Below, piece by piece: positions 1 through 13,318 of a DNA stretch of 64,000 nucleotides (its first letter is position 1; each line of letters begins with the position of its first letter). The translations under genes were made by a program, and so were the position numbers. A model generated the notes under the pieces. That model ran no database searches, had not been told where the DNA came from, and saw only the letters and a list, made by a program, of their open reading frames with translations. Source of the DNA: Liolophura sinensis (taxonomy: Eukaryota > Mollusca > Polyplacophora > Chitonida > Chitonidae); assembly GCF_032854445.1 (NCBI RefSeq), contig NC_088295.1:16417385-16481384 (forward strand), written 5' to 3'.

Positions 1-2048
1 CTTACCATGTTACTAAATCTCTTGCATCAGTTCTCCGTAGGCCACTTGAGATTTTTGTCTCACCAGCTGTGTCAGTTCTAAGGCTTTATGAGCTTATGTC
101 GTTTATCACAAGACGGACAGACATGAAGCCTTACTAAATGCATGTATATTGCGTGTCCTTTAATTCTAACCATTGCTATGTGTATTTTAATTTCAGCATA
201 TCGGTGCTTCTACAGGTTCTTTTTTCTGTGCTGTTCAATTGTTCTCTTCTTTACCCTTCAGGTAAACGAAGCTTTAATTGTTTTATCGATTGATTGTTCC
301 GACATGTGTGACTGAAAAGACTGAAATGTCAGCTGAGAACGTGAAGACGGCTTTGTACCTTGGAGGCAATATTTGTTTCATTTATCTGGCGTTGTGCACC
401 GCACTACATCATATTTATTCATTTATTTTTAGTAATTTTATCTGGAGTCGTGTATGGTGTTTGAGGATATTTCACTTTTGCCACGGCGGCCGAATTGCTC
501 GTAGATCTGTGAAATATGCGCCTGAAAAAAGGTGTAACCAGAACAGCTTCATAGACGCTTTCGGCCACATTCTGTGGTCTTCGGAAAGTATACGCCTTAG
601 ATCACAGAGACAATAATGGCCCATTCACCACACACATCAGCACTGTTTATACATAACCGCTCCCATGAGAACATCTCTTCGACGACAGGAAACATTTCGA
701 TTTTCCAAAATCGACATCAGGAGTAAAAATAAGAAGAGTTTCAGCTAGTGGCATTCCTTGTGCAAATGTTCATGATCTTTCACTGACGTTTACGTGCGAA
801 GGATCCTGACGGAATGAATTGTACTAGCTTCCTTTGGTGATAATTACCTGCCATAAACTGTCTTTGACATCTCTGGTAATTCATTGCTTTATTCTTAGAC
901 AAACGCTCAACTGTTCTATTGTCACCAAAGCATCTTTTAATTAATCTGAAGATCCAAAGGGTGTTTTATGTGGTAGTAATGCCCTGTCTCACCTGTGTTC
1001 ACATGGGCTCACTAATTGAACAAGCACCTTCACGTGCTGGTGGCCCTATCTTGGTCTACACACTATATGCAGGATTAAGGACATGTTTTGTTTACATCTG
1101 CTCACAGCTAACTAAAAAGCTATAAATGAAAGTAGTCTGTTGTCAGCTGATAGAAATATTGTTTAATATAAAAGTTTCTTTGAAAATAGCTGAGTCGGCA
1201 TATCAACATTTATAGTTCTATAACTTTCATATATCATCTATTATTTATATGCAAGTTAAGCAAACACCTGTCATTGAATCTTAACGTCGATTGGCTTCTC
1301 TCTTGACGACCAAGCGTAATACTGCGTTCTTCCCAGAAAATAAAACATCATCTGGTCAGTAAGGTCACGTGTACCGATGCAGCTGAAGTGCACGTTTACC
1401 TTGGCAGAATTTTCTGCATTCTTACCCTATATCAACAAACAAAAATAAAATATACTTTCTTCATCAGATGTGGAGCCACATGGGGATTCGTGCAATCAGT
1501 TCTAGAAGCAGTTACTTATTCAAGTATGATGTCATATACCTGTCCGGGCGTTGCCACTGTTGATAAACTGATAATGAACAGTATGCAAGACGTTTGGAAA
1601 TAATTAGGAGTTATGATTATGAGTTGATAGCTAGTGGAATGCGACAATGAAAGCATTTGTGTTGAGGAGATAATAGCTTCAGCCACGACCATAGCCGCCC
1701 ATGTTCTCTACCACGTTAATTAGCTGTCACGGGACCGTGGCAAAATATCCCTCCTCGACAAGTATGGAACGGCCACAAGATGTGGAATAGGCTCTGAAAA
1801 TCAGGTTAAGTGGCATTCTTTGTGTGGCAGAAAAATGAGAATTGCCAGTCGATAACTGTTAACATAGAGCATTCAGTGACAGGCTCTCACTGGCGTTAAA
1901 GCCAAACGATATCGGAGAACTTTTACAGAAATTGTGTCTTCATGACTGAATTGCATGAGTTGCCTCATGGCCGATAAGCTTATGAACGAGCACTATCCAC
2001 TTGGACAGGGAAGGAGAGCGCGGTATCTTTATATTAATACACTGAAGG
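1..2048. other. No recognised feature
   Basis: AT-rich sequence. The longest plus-strand frame (278-616, 112 codons) has no domain, no repeats and no supporting splice pattern, and I treat it as chance. Confidence 0.6.
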
Positions 2049-3173
2049 ATCCAGTCCATGGCTCATTACTACCTGTACAAATGAGGATTGGGTTCATAGC
2101 ACACAAGAGCCTATGCACTTTAAGATCGAGTTCATGGCACACTAGTGCCCATACAAATGGAGATTGAGTTCATGACATGCCAGAGCCCATGCACTTCAAA
2201 ATTCAGTCCATGGCTCATTAGTGCCTATACAAATGAAGATAGAGTTCATGACACGTCAGAGCCTATGCACTTCAAGATCGAGCTCATGGCACACTAGTGT
2301 CTATACAAATGATTATATTTATTTTATTTGATTGGTGTTTTACGCCGTACTCAAGAAAATTTCACTTATACGAATGCGGCCAGCATTATGGTGGGAGGGA
2401 ACAGGGCAGAGCCCGGAGGAAACCCACGACCATCCGCAGGCTGTTGACCTACCTTCCCACTTACGGCGGGAGAGGAAGCCAGTCTGAGGTGGACTTGAAC
2501 TCACAGCGCCTATACAAATGAAGATTGCGTACATGACATACCAGAGTCTATGCACTTCAAAATTCAGTCCATGGCTCAGTAGTACATATACAAATGAAGA
2601 TTGAGTACATGACATACCAGAGTCTATGCACTTCAGAATTCAGTCCATGGCTCAGTAGTACATATACAAATGAAGATTAAGTTCATGACATACCAGAGTC
2701 TATGCACTTCAGAATTCAGTCCATGGCTCATTAGTACATATACAAATGAAGATTGAGTACATGACATACCAGAGTCTATGCACTTCAGAATTCAGTCCAT
2801 GGCTCATTAGTACATATACAAATGAAGATTGAGTACATGACATACCAGAGTCTATGCACTTCAGAATTCAGTCCATGGCTCATTAGTACATATACAAATG
2901 AAGATTGAGTTCATGACACGCCAGAGTCTATGCACTTCAAAATTCAGTCCATGGCTCATTAGTACATATACAAATGAAGATTGAGTACATGACATACCAG
3001 AGTCTATGCACTTCAGAATTCAGTCCATGGCTCATTAGTACATATACAAATGAAGATTGAGTTCATGACACGCCAGAGTCTATGCACTTCAAAATTCAGT
3101 CCATGGCTCATTAGTACATATACAAATGAAGATTGAGTACATGACATACCAGAGTCTATGCACTTCAGATCGA
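2049..3173. repeat. 76-bp satellite array, interrupted by a SINE
   Basis: Tandem units of 76 bp (ATGAAGATTGAGTACATGAC... to ...TAGTACATATACAA). Units before 2310 are more diverged; those after 2510 are nearly uniform. A variant unit (TTCATGACACGCCAGAG) appears at about 2910 and 3062, 152 bp or two units apart, showing a dimer-level duplication in the younger half. Confidence 0.93.
2313..2509 (-). mobile_element. 5'-truncated SINE within the 76-bp satellite
   Basis: Same family as the copy at 10090, minus orientation, lacking the tRNA head. It is flanked by CTATACAAATGA at 2301-2312 and 2510-2521, consistent with a 12-bp target-site duplication, although that word is also part of the satellite unit. 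Confidence 0.85.
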
Positions 3174-3799
3174 GTCCTATTCGCGCTCAGTTACTAGAAG
3201 GTAACTCTAATTTAGAATAATGTTGATTATTGGCAAATGCTTTTGAGCTGGGTTGGAGGTTAAATTGCAGACATATCAGTGTGTCTCTGAAAACCCTTGA
3301 CATTTCATTGACCCAAAGGGAAACCAGTCATCTTGTGTAACTTTGGGATAAATTTAGCTTTTAACATTGGCGTGATAATAGCCAGCGATGTGTTCCCACC
3401 ACCGAACCAGTTTATCCGCTGCATTAGCCAGAGCTCATTTGTTTCCCTGTATTAGTTAGTTGTTCGCTCTCTGCTGCTGCAGTAAATACGATCATAGTTA
3501 AGAGGGATAAGGCGATTAGGAACGTTTTGCTGAGGACGAAGGTTCTACTGCCATAACAGACTTTCCTCTTCTTTGAGAGTTCCTTCGCTGATCAGGATAT
3601 TAATTCAATTATGCGTTGACATTTATGCTTTAAAATACACCCAGGAGAGGGGAGCTATACAACCGTTACAAAGGCAACATTTTGCAACATTACAGGGAAT
3701 TCCACTTGGCATAGGTAGGTTTACTATATATTCAGGTAGCATACCAATATCTCGCTGCTATGAAGGCTAGAAGCAAACAGCATGCATGAAGATCCGTGT

Positions 3800-3910
3800 T
3801 CACACGGTACGATTGTAAAGTCAGTCTATCGAATTCGACTTGTCGATTAAAAATAGAACAAGTGCTAATTCTTTCAACCGTAACATTCGACAAATTGCAT
3901 CGTCTGATAC
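3800..3910. mobile_element. Foldback/MITE-like element, diverged single copy
   Basis: The left end TTCACACGGTACGATT and the right end CGACAAATTGCATCGT are imperfect inverted copies, with TCGAATTCGA in between. The same ends occur at 42289-42568. It is small and non-coding. Confidence 0.5.
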
Positions 3911-4514
3911 ACATGTCGATAACAGAATGCGAAACAACAATCGAGTTTCATGTTTACAAATCTTATATCGAATATTCGACCACAGTCACCGATGAACCTC
4001 GACGTCATAACCCACATCCTAAGACAACATGTGCACCTAACAGTTAAGTATGCTGTTGTACAAATAAAATATGAGAAAATGTAGGAGAGTCAAATCATAG
4101 CAAAAACAGCAGTGACAATTGGTATCTGGTAACCACTTACTTACCGAACACACCAAAATGGAGGGAACAGTGAAAGCGCGATCTGCACATAGTGTGCGAA
4201 TTAGTAGGCACATCGGATAGTATTCATCGAATGAATTTTTTATTCCAAGAGTATTGTTGAACAACACAACACAACAATGTAAAAAAAGTTAAACGTAAGG
4301 TAAGTATCTGGTCACACGTAACCGGTAATGTACAGTCACCAGAGGGCGTGACTAACAGTATCACACTTAACCAGTTAAATATTAAAGTAATAAACATTTT
4401 GATTGTGGCACCCTTGTGAGACAGTTGACTCACTGGGCCGACACCACTGCGCTTCATCTTGTATGGCATAAATATTTGAAGTAATAGTCTAAATTTCTGG
4501 AAAGGTTTTTGTTG

Positions 4515-5010
4515 AAGGCTACTTGGCTAGAGCCCGCGGCACCAGTTGGCGGGGGTCAGGAATTATACAGACATTGCACACCTTAGCTAGAGCCCGAGTC
4601 AACAGCAGACAGAGATTAGGTAATATACAAGCACTGCACATTTTCGGGTGAGCACGAATCACCTGTAGCAAGGATTGAATGGTATACGGGAATTGCACAT
4701 CATAGCTGGAGGCAGAGGCACCAGTAGGAGAGCATTGCAGAACACATAGGTATGGCACACCTTAGCTAGAGTCAAGGGAAGACGAGAATTAGGTATTATG
4801 CAGCCATTGCACACCTTACCTAGACTGCTGATGGAGAATATTAGCTTGACTCCGATGTATTCAGCTGGCGGGGATTAGATACATGCAATACACCAGTGTT
4901 GCTGAACAAAAATGCACGCACCAGAGACTCACAGTAGGCGGGGAATTACAAGCATTGCTGAAGAATAGCTCACATCTTAGACAAAGTACGAATCCCTATG
5001 TGGCGGGGCA
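4515..5010. repeat. Decayed ~61-bp tandem repeat
   Basis: The phrase CACACCTTAGCTAGAGCC...GGCGGGGATTAGG...TACAGCATTG recurs about every 60 bp (near 4525, 4580, 4640, 4700, 4760, 4800 and on) with heavy divergence. A single related piece lies at about 13135 (CGCCTTAGCTAGAACCAC). Confidence 0.6.
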
Positions 5011-6404
5011 CTGAGGCTCATTTGCCTATCGATGAATAATAGACACGGATCAATGTGACTCGAACATTTATGGATGTAAACCGGATGAGACAAAATCTTA
5101 TGTTCCTCACTTCACACCAGACAAGTGGCAGGCCTTTGGTCAGTGAAGTTTGTGTGGGAGATATACTGTGAATAATGGCGGCATCTTCTCTCGTGCTTAC
5201 AGAGCCTGTCTGTCAAAACTCATTTGTTACCAGACAAAGCTGATTATAACATCACACAAAGTTCATCAGCTTGACAGGAAAGCCTTAGCGAGATACTGAA
5301 GCATTATGAACAGTATTCTACAACGTGGAGAAAATGCGGGCTGCTCTATCTGGTCATCAAAACAAACATTTGGATAACAGCCGTTAACAAAGATGCACTT
5401 TCCGGATTAATAATGTTAAGGCCAATTCCCAAAACAACGCTCAACACAAACCACTAAAGAATTAGAAAGTACGAAAATGTGAATTTATCATACATGTTTA
5501 AACATGATGACTACAAATCCCCTAGCCCTAGGTAGAACGAAATTGGACACAATTATGAAGCAGTGTGCCAGAGATTGTGGTCACTCTGTCTCTGAGAATT
5601 ATACCCATCGCTAAACATAAGAAACTTGGAGTGAAGGCGTTTGATGGAATAACCTAGGCACACCATTTATTGCATTAATAACTTGCGACGTTTATTGAAA
5701 TCATCACATAACACACAGGATCTAACAAATGCTACAGGGCGAGATATGTACCTCTACAAGCCAGATCTAGGACCCGTCAGTATATTGTTATCCAAGTGAA
5801 AATAATTATCAATGTCAAAATTGAAACTATCCCTTTAGCGATACAGTTGGCGTTTCAGGAAATTGTATCTGTCTTTGTGCAAGACAAAAAGTATGCCATC
5901 TGCAGATGTTGTAATTTCCTTTAATTCCAGTGAAGGAAGATATATATCTAACAGTCTCTGTTTTCGACCCTGATGAAGATTTCTCCTTAATAGCCTCCGC
6001 ATATATTCTTAAGAGAAAAAGTATACAGGTCAGCCAACCAGGAGGCCAAATTTGTAACCATCAGAGTAAAAGTACACTGTTGATGTATGGCTCCCCGATT
6101 TTCACAAAGATGTTATTAATGAAAAGTTCAAGCAACTCAATGAACAACGAGACGTCCTGTGAAGAGTAATGTAGTGGAACTGAAAATGCTTAGATGTGTT
6201 TCACTTTCATTTAGGGGTTTTATTCAACACTGAAACAATTAGGTATGAAAATCTATCGGTGAAGTTATTGCAACGAATAGTGTTGGTGTTGTGGACAGTC
6301 GAAAACTCCCAAGTGGAAATGTCTTTATACGGTAAGTGTATTTGTGCGTCTTGTTCTTCACTAAGAGGGTTGGATTTTTTTGGCAAAACCACGCGATGGG
6401 TCAC
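5011..6404. other. Non-coding; weak similarity to sequence before copy B
   Basis: GGCCTTTGGTCAGTGAAGTT (5131) resembles GGTCTGTGGTCAGGTGAGGT (13220), so the segmental duplication may extend here. No gene is seen. Confidence 0.4.
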
Positions 6405-6661
6405 AGTTGGTTGACTTGGAGAGAGCCCACGAAATAACTGGGGGCACCAGTTTGGTTAAGCAGACGACAAGTTTCACAAGATGGTTAATGTGGTTAGAAA
6501 TGGATCAATAAAGATAAAAGAGAAGGCGCTTGAAGATGTTTCTTAGTGTCTCAGCCGGACATCACGAAGTAGGAAGCGACTCTCTCAGACCGATTATCAG
6601 AACCACGGCGTCACAAGTAGACAAGTTAATCCTTCATTCCCATGCTAATTATAATTTCCCT
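6405..6661 (+). repeat. Duplicated segment copy A, conserved core
   Basis: Nearly identical to 13319-13562. It contains TTGGTTAAGCAGACGACAAG and TCAGCCGGACATCACGAAG. An open frame crosses the core (SVSAGHHEVGSDSLRPII), and identity stops just before a GT (CTCGAG/GTAAAA), as an exon end would. Flanking sequence to about 9160 is also related to copy B, but much more diverged. Confidence 0.8.
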
Positions 6662-7694
6662 CGAGGTAAAATGCTTAACGCTTTGGCGAGAGAGAAGAAT
6701 GAACAGTTTTGGTCAGCCAAGAGCCGCTTAGTACACTCAACAGCGAGAAACAAATAGGGCTGTGACAAGATTGAATGCTTTGGTGGATTGCAAGCTGTTC
6801 ACTTTGGATGTTTGCTGATTGCACCAAGGCGAGGCAGGCTACAGTCGGTAGACGATTCTTTGGTGAAACTCTGAAATAGTTGGCTGTATTAGCTGATACA
6901 AATACAATATTTTGTGTCCTAGCACAAGCATGGTATACGCTGGAATATAGAAAGAATCACAATTATTCCTTCCTGTTTTTCTCATCCAAACACACAGGTA
7001 CTGAAGTATGTCAGATGGCTTAACGTCAGAGTTTGTACATGGCACACGTTTTAGGACGCTAACAAACTAGCCATGTGACCAGAGAATGAAAGAATACGAA
7101 AGAAAATGGGAAAACAATATCCGGTCATATGTAGTGTATGTGACCAAGCTGATGAGGTGGGTTGGATAACTTGGACAAACTAGTGATGAGTGATGACACT
7201 ACATGGATGTAAATTTTAGCGCACTTTAGCGCATGCTGACAGCATGTATAATAACTATGAACATTAGGATGCAATTTGAGTGAAGTTATCAGTGTTATAA
7301 ATGAATAACTTTCAGCGGATTTAAATAGAAATAGAGGTGACGCAACAGACATTGTAGTGCCAATCGCCAAGAATCAACGTTTAATACCAACAAACAAAGA
7401 ACGAAGAAAGTATATAGGATAAGAAATTAAGATGGTTTCATGTTAAGGAGTTAAGATTGTTCAATGATGTCGGAAAGACGCAAGGAGTCTTCTCGTTGTA
7501 TACACTTATATTCAGCATCTAAATTTTATACCATGCTAACTCATCTTAAGTGGTCAATCAATATGCGCATTTCAGTAGCGCTTTAATTGCAACCGTTCCC
7601 GCATTTAATGTGGCTCTATTATTCACTATTATGTATATACATCCTATATATCCATAATCATGAAGCAGAGCATCAAAACATCTGCATCTGCCAT

Positions 7695-7752
7695 TTAAGT
7701 GGAATATTCTCCAATACGGCGTAAAACGCCAATTATATCAAGTAAATGAATT
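7695..7752 (+). mobile_element. SINE 3' end fragment
   Basis: Only the terminal part of the SINE body (AAGTGGAATATTCTCC, ACGGCGTAAAACGCCAAT) and the start of the A-rich tail remain. Confidence 0.7.
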
Positions 7753-9747
7753 GAAATCAAATATTCTGGACACTCTGTTCATAGTTATCAAGAGAAGTGT
7801 GTTTTAACACTGGTCTGCTTATTATCATCCGGAGCCAGTTATGGTTTTTACACATTATCCATAATAAGGCTCCTTAACAATTGTCTATTTGCCGCAACAG
7901 AGAACTCGGGAAAGCCTCTTTCTGCTATGTGTTTTACATTTCGTGGGTTTGTGCTCCTATACACGTGCTCTAATCACAGAACCTAATCACAGAACCTACA
8001 GAACATTCTGCTTCTTGAATCGTGAACCCTTTTGCGCAGGTCACCAGCTTTCCATCAGATCGTGGAGCGTGTAATATCACAGCGCTCGCCCAGTCATCTG
8101 CGATCTTGATCTGTGTCTTTGTCTAGATGAGTGAATCTATTTTCTACCTGGAAGGTAGAGTAATAATAGGTTGATGGACGAGTACACGCATAACGAGGAA
8201 AATGAAGAGAAAATGAAACGTCACATACAATGGGATCTAATGATGGGTCGGCGGCCCCAAAACTAACTAATAAGTATATGAACGTAAATGACAGTGCAAC
8301 CTTTTTTCAATCTCAAGTCGTCCTGCGTGACATCCGCTTTCTCTCTCTGTCGAGTTAAGGCCATGTGCAACCCGAGCGGTATCCATTGGTCTTTTTGATG
8401 TCTGCAAACGTTTTCTGTGACTCGTGGAAATTTTCACATTTTATTGATTTCTATGAATTTGCTCACAAAATTATTATATTATACGAAAGCAATATTCTGA
8501 TTAAAATATTAGTGAAGATCTCATCTTTTGATCTGATGCCAAGTTTAGTCTTCCGGGACTACCCAAATCCCAATTGTACAATGGACGATAAAATTTGCGA
8601 GCGCTAGCTGGTTACATTGTAAGTTGGAACGTCAAGATTGTTGGGTTTGTTGCCAGGTTTTAGATATCCTATTGGTTATAGAAACAGTAAAAGGCTTGCA
8701 CGACTGGAAACTCGTCACCAATTTTAATCTGGAAATAGTGTTGTTGTTTTATCTCGATGAAAACGGCGCATTAGTCTATATTTGTTTTCTTAATGAACTT
8801 TCATGTTTGCTAGATTTGGATGACATCATCGAAGACATCGCATATATAACAGCAATAAAATATCACTGATGGACTCTGTTATCTCTTTTAAGTGCGACTG
8901 TCTTCTGTGTGGGCCATATGGCTATGCTTCACGTTACAATATGTGGATGACAAGAAAACAAAGGCATCCATTTCTCCCCTCCAGGGTACATCTGGCAAAC
9001 TGGTGATTATACAATCCACGGTGATTGTGAGGGTCTACTTGAGTAAACAGACAGCGACGTACTTGCGTGACTGGAAACTTTTCGCAGTTCTACAGCAGCA
9101 CCGTATTTTCGTACTAACGCACTTAATCGTACCATGGCATTTGCAATGCGGGCAGCCACATTGATCATAGAGTCATGTGCACCGTAATTTTAGATAGAGG
9201 GGTTGGTTGAGGTAAGCTGTCTTTTTTTGCAGAGGGAATATTTCCCTAATTTTCAAGCGTAAGCCTTGCCTAGCCTCTGTTTGTCTCCTGTATGTATATA
9301 GATGTTATTGTCTCTCTGTAGGCAGTTATTTTGTCGCAAATCGCCTGTATATTTCAATTATTCCTAGATTATTGTGTTTGTTTACGTTGTTGTTGTTATC
9401 GCCGTGCACAAACACAACTGGTATCTGGCCTGGTGTAAATGTGTAAATGTGTAAGTAGTCTTAATTAGTGTAAGGCTAAAACGCTATTTAGGAATTTATA
9501 TCTTATTAGGTTAATCTGTTTAGGTTAGCTCTGAATTGCTAGGTGCTAAGTTCAAATCTTGTAAGTGCACTATCCATTTCTGCACCCTTTTTTAACCACG
9601 GCTTCTGTCGTCTTTCCCTCTCCCTGAGTCGCACCAGAGTATTTTCTCTCCCCTAAATGTGAGTATGTAACCTATCCCGCTGTCCAGTGGACCTAACTGA
9701 TTAGTTTGTGGGACCAGGCCTCTGGACATAGTTATCTGTAGGTTACC

Positions 9748-11640
9748 ATGGAAGAAGACGACGACAACTCAGACATGGAGGTCCACGTTCCTGGAGTTTA
9801 TCGCGGTGAACGAGATAGAGATCGCTCCCAGAGTACAGACCACGAGTATGGGAAAAGGGCCCGGGCTGTAAACAACCACGATCCTCAGGTAAAGAATTTT
9901 GAAACCCCTATTGTAAACATTAACCCCGTAAAATTCGGCTGTGCTTTACAGAAGGCAGTGGGCAACATAAAATATGTTAAGACGATTCAGTCCAAAGACT
10001 ACCTTGTTTCATGCTCAAACCAGGCACAAAAATACTGAATCATGGGTAGGCATATAAAGTATCGGCTACAAAGCAAATCTTCATCAAGATTTTTTTTTTT
10101 TTTTTTTTTTTTGATTGGTGTTTTACGCCGTACTCAAGAATATTTCACTTATACGACGGCGGCCAGCATTATGGTGGGTGGAAACCGGGCACAGCCCGGG
10201 GGAAACCCACGACCATCCGCAGGTTGCTGGCAGACCTTCCCACTTACGGCCGGAGAGGAAGTCAGCATGAGCTGGACTTGAACTCACAGCGACCGCATTG
10301 GTGAGAGGCTCCTGGGTCATTACGCTGCGCTAGCGCGCTAACCGACTGAGCCACGGAGGCCCCTCTTCATCAAGAGGTGTTATTTATGGTGTTGGGGACG
10401 AAGTTACGGAGGCGGAAATTCTAGCTTATTTGAGAAAATATAAGTGTTTCCATGTTCAGAAATTGACTAAATACAGGAGCACTTCTCCTAATGACCTGTT
10501 GTTGTCTTTTGATTCTGACTCTCTCCCAGCACAAATTACGCTTGGCTATGAGATGTTTACAGTGAAAACTTACTTCCCCCTGTTCTGCACTGTTTCCCGT
10601 GCCACCGCCTAAACCATATTGCCTCCGAGTGTAGATTTAAGGTAAGATGTCCACGCTGCGGTCAGGCTCATGATTATGAGTCCTGTCCTAATAAAGAAAT
10701 GCGAAAGCGTGCCAAATGTAGAGGCGGACACAATGGTGCTTGCGCTGGCTGTCCAGTGCAGAAGGAAGGAACCAAGCAAGGCACAGTACATCAAGGTTAC
10801 TGAAAAGGTGTCCTTTGCAGAGGCTTTGAAAAGCGTGTGTGAGTCAAGTGTATCCTCCGATGCGCTAAATTTGTGCCAAAATCCAGCTTTTGTGAGCGGC
10901 CATTATCTATCACAATCATCACAACATCTGCGCCCCTCTGTGGTGGCTCAACCCATCAGTGTACCAGTGGTGAAAAGTATTGCTGTACAAACCGCGGCGG
11001 AAGTAGCTGTGCAATCAGATGTCATTTCACTAGTCTCGTTGCCCAGTGTAGTGACGCTATTCAATGAAATCATCTTTTAATTCTCATCACAGGGTGTGGT
11101 CCTGCTCTCATAATGATGCCAGTGGTAAAGCAGTTTGTGAGTTTATCGAGGAAAATAATCTTGTTGATCTGAATAACGGGACCGGAACCGGAAATTTGTC
11201 AGCAGTAGACCTCACTTTGTGTTCAAATGACTTGGCGACAGCGCCATCTTGGTCGGCAGATCAAGTTTCTCCATGTGGTAGTGGCCATTTTCCAATTGTT
11301 ACTAGTTTTGGAGTCTGCCCTCACACTAACCATCAGGGTTATCCCCCTCGATGGAAAAAATTAACAAAGCTGATTGGTTAGGATACTGGTAAGGTTGCGG
11401 TTGCCATAAGCATCCCAGAACTTAGTTATGGTAACAAGTCCAGGTTATCTGACTACATGTCTGTTTACTCTGCAAAGCTAGCGGCTGTTCTGATGGCTCT
11501 CCAGTTTCTTAACGTGTTTAAACCATTGAAATGTGTTATATTAAGTGACTCCCTATCTGCCCTGAAATCTTTAAAATGCCCGAACGTCACCAAATGCTTA
11601 CCACTTGTCCTTGAAGTTTTATACCTATATACATGTATAT
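9748..11640 (+). mobile_element. Decayed I-type LINE (gag with zinc knuckles, APE and RNase H remnants; RT missing)
   Basis: Non-LTR retrotransposon remnant. ORF1 begins at 9748 (MEEDDDNSDMEVHVPGVYRG), is split by a SINE, and resumes near 10375. Zinc knuckles follow from 10591: a CX2CX4HX4C (CFPCHRLNHIASEC), then CX2CX3HX4C (CPRCGQAHDYESC) and a degraded third. The frame shifts at least twice within ORF1. The end of an APE-type endonuclease is at 11064-11381; its SDH catalytic motif now reads SGH. Only ~75 bp later an RNase H piece starts (11457-11620): the SDS aspartate is kept, but the usual SAEL glutamate is Lys. The whole reverse transcriptase is deleted. Gag plus APE plus RNase H indicates the I group rather than Jockey. 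The 5' end is uncertain and may lie near 9240. Confidence 0.85.
10090..10363 (-). mobile_element. Full-length tRNA-derived SINE inserted in the LINE
   Basis: On the minus strand it opens GGGGCCTCCGTGGCTCAG, with a pol III A box (TGGCTCAGTCGG) and B box (GAGTTCAAGTCC). A conserved body follows and a ~23-nt poly(A) ends it. A perfect 12-bp target-site duplication, TCTTCATCAAGA, flanks it at 10078-10089 and 10364-10375. It is the best-preserved copy in the window and so the youngest, and it postdates the LINE. Confidence 0.95.
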
Positions 11641-13130
11641 ATATATTTATATATATACTGTAATTTTAAAAGAAATGTATACTTGCACACATTGTCACTT
11701 TGTTTCAACAAACGTCGTGGGAGTACGTCATGACGACAGAGTGTGTTGCTAGATATATGAAACGGCAAAGCACTCTCAAAGGAGAGTCTTTTTTCATTGA
11801 TGCGCCACTAGCAGTTATCTGCTAACAACGTGACGAAACAGTACGGATAGGCCTGTACTGGAGGGTTAGAGGGAACGAATTGTTTTGTCTGCTCACCCTA
11901 AGCGATCCGTATGATGAATGCACCATCATAGATACGGGATGGACACTATCGTGCTCAATGAACATAACATTCTAACAACCATTTTATTCCCTCTGATCAG
12001 TATTACCGTCAGTAAAGGCAGACGTCAGAAAATTGACGAACTTTAAGTTATCATATGGCAGAATATTCAAGGAAGCGCTGCATTCCCAACTTTCATCCCA
12101 ACCGCACGGGAATCCTGTGTGATGTTCTACCACATGTCAAGGGTTTTGTGGAAGTTTGGGTCATGATTTGAAACAACTTTTAAACTTTAAATTGTAAGGG
12201 CTAGTACGAAATATGTGTTAAAAGTCGGAATAAGGTAATCCCAAGAATCCAAAGGTCTAGAGGTCCATATGCTCTAGAGTTGTACACGACGTGTATTTCT
12301 GAACACGGATCCACTGAGCTGAACTTGTCACCTTTCTACCACTTTAATGGGGTATTCAAAAATATACGGTTAGGGTTAGCCGAACCAAATTTTAACAATG
12401 TCTGTTTCGGTGTATTAATTTCCTTGTCAAAGGAGGTATATTACACGTACCCAGTTAGTGGATCATCAGGTCTATAGATGAACCTCAACTCTGAGCACAT
12501 ATTCGCTGGTACCGGTACCGTAATGAGGTGTGGCATATTCTTGACCGACAAACGTAAATAATCACCAGGTATGACAAACTTTACCTTTAAGGCAACTGGT
12601 TACTTGGAATATCACTGAAATATTCCTGTCGCCCTGAGCATATTTTGACTTCGCCATTTGCTGTTGTTTCCATGACACAGGACTGTATACAGTCAACACC
12701 CCGCCGTCAACTCCAAACCCGCAAAATAAGAGGTAATTGACGATAGGATACGTGATGAATGACCCGAGGCAAACCGTCAGTTGTGCCTAAGTCTTCGGAA
12801 GAAGGAGGACAATCTCATTTTAAGAAAGTCATGGTCACGTGATGGCACTGATGTCATATGGCTGAACAACTTATGTATTTATGATCCTGTCTATACAGAA
12901 TTGAATTTAAACTTTCAGTTGCATCCACTGTGTCCTTTTTACTGAGCCTATTTCACTGAAATGAAGTGTGACAACAATAATTACCTGTAATTTTCGGGAA
13001 ATGGCCAAGGAATCTGATAACCTGTCTTAGGCATGGAATAGAATCTGACAACCTTCGGGAAGATAAAAGTTTCAGGAATTTAAAATGGTCAAGAAGTAAG
13101 TTTTGTGGCTATTTTACTGGTAGTCACTTG
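11641..13130. other. No recognised feature
   Basis: Begins with a short (TA)-rich run at the LINE end. No protein-like frame, SINE or tandem repeat stands out. Confidence 0.6.
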
Positions 13131-13318
13131 TATGCGCCTTAGCTAGAACCACTAAGGGATTAGATGTATGTAGTACGTATGTATAACTGGAAAACAATTA
13201 TACACACATTAACATAGCAGGTCTGTGGTCAGGTGAGGTTTGTGAGGGAAAAAATGGAACATTTCGCCCAGTCTCCTACCACGCGATTTGTGACAAACAC
13301 ACGCGATGTTTCATGTGT

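Noticed and set aside
2049-3173. CRISPR-like array
   Set aside because: Units are directly abutting 76-bp repeats with no unique spacers, in animal DNA.
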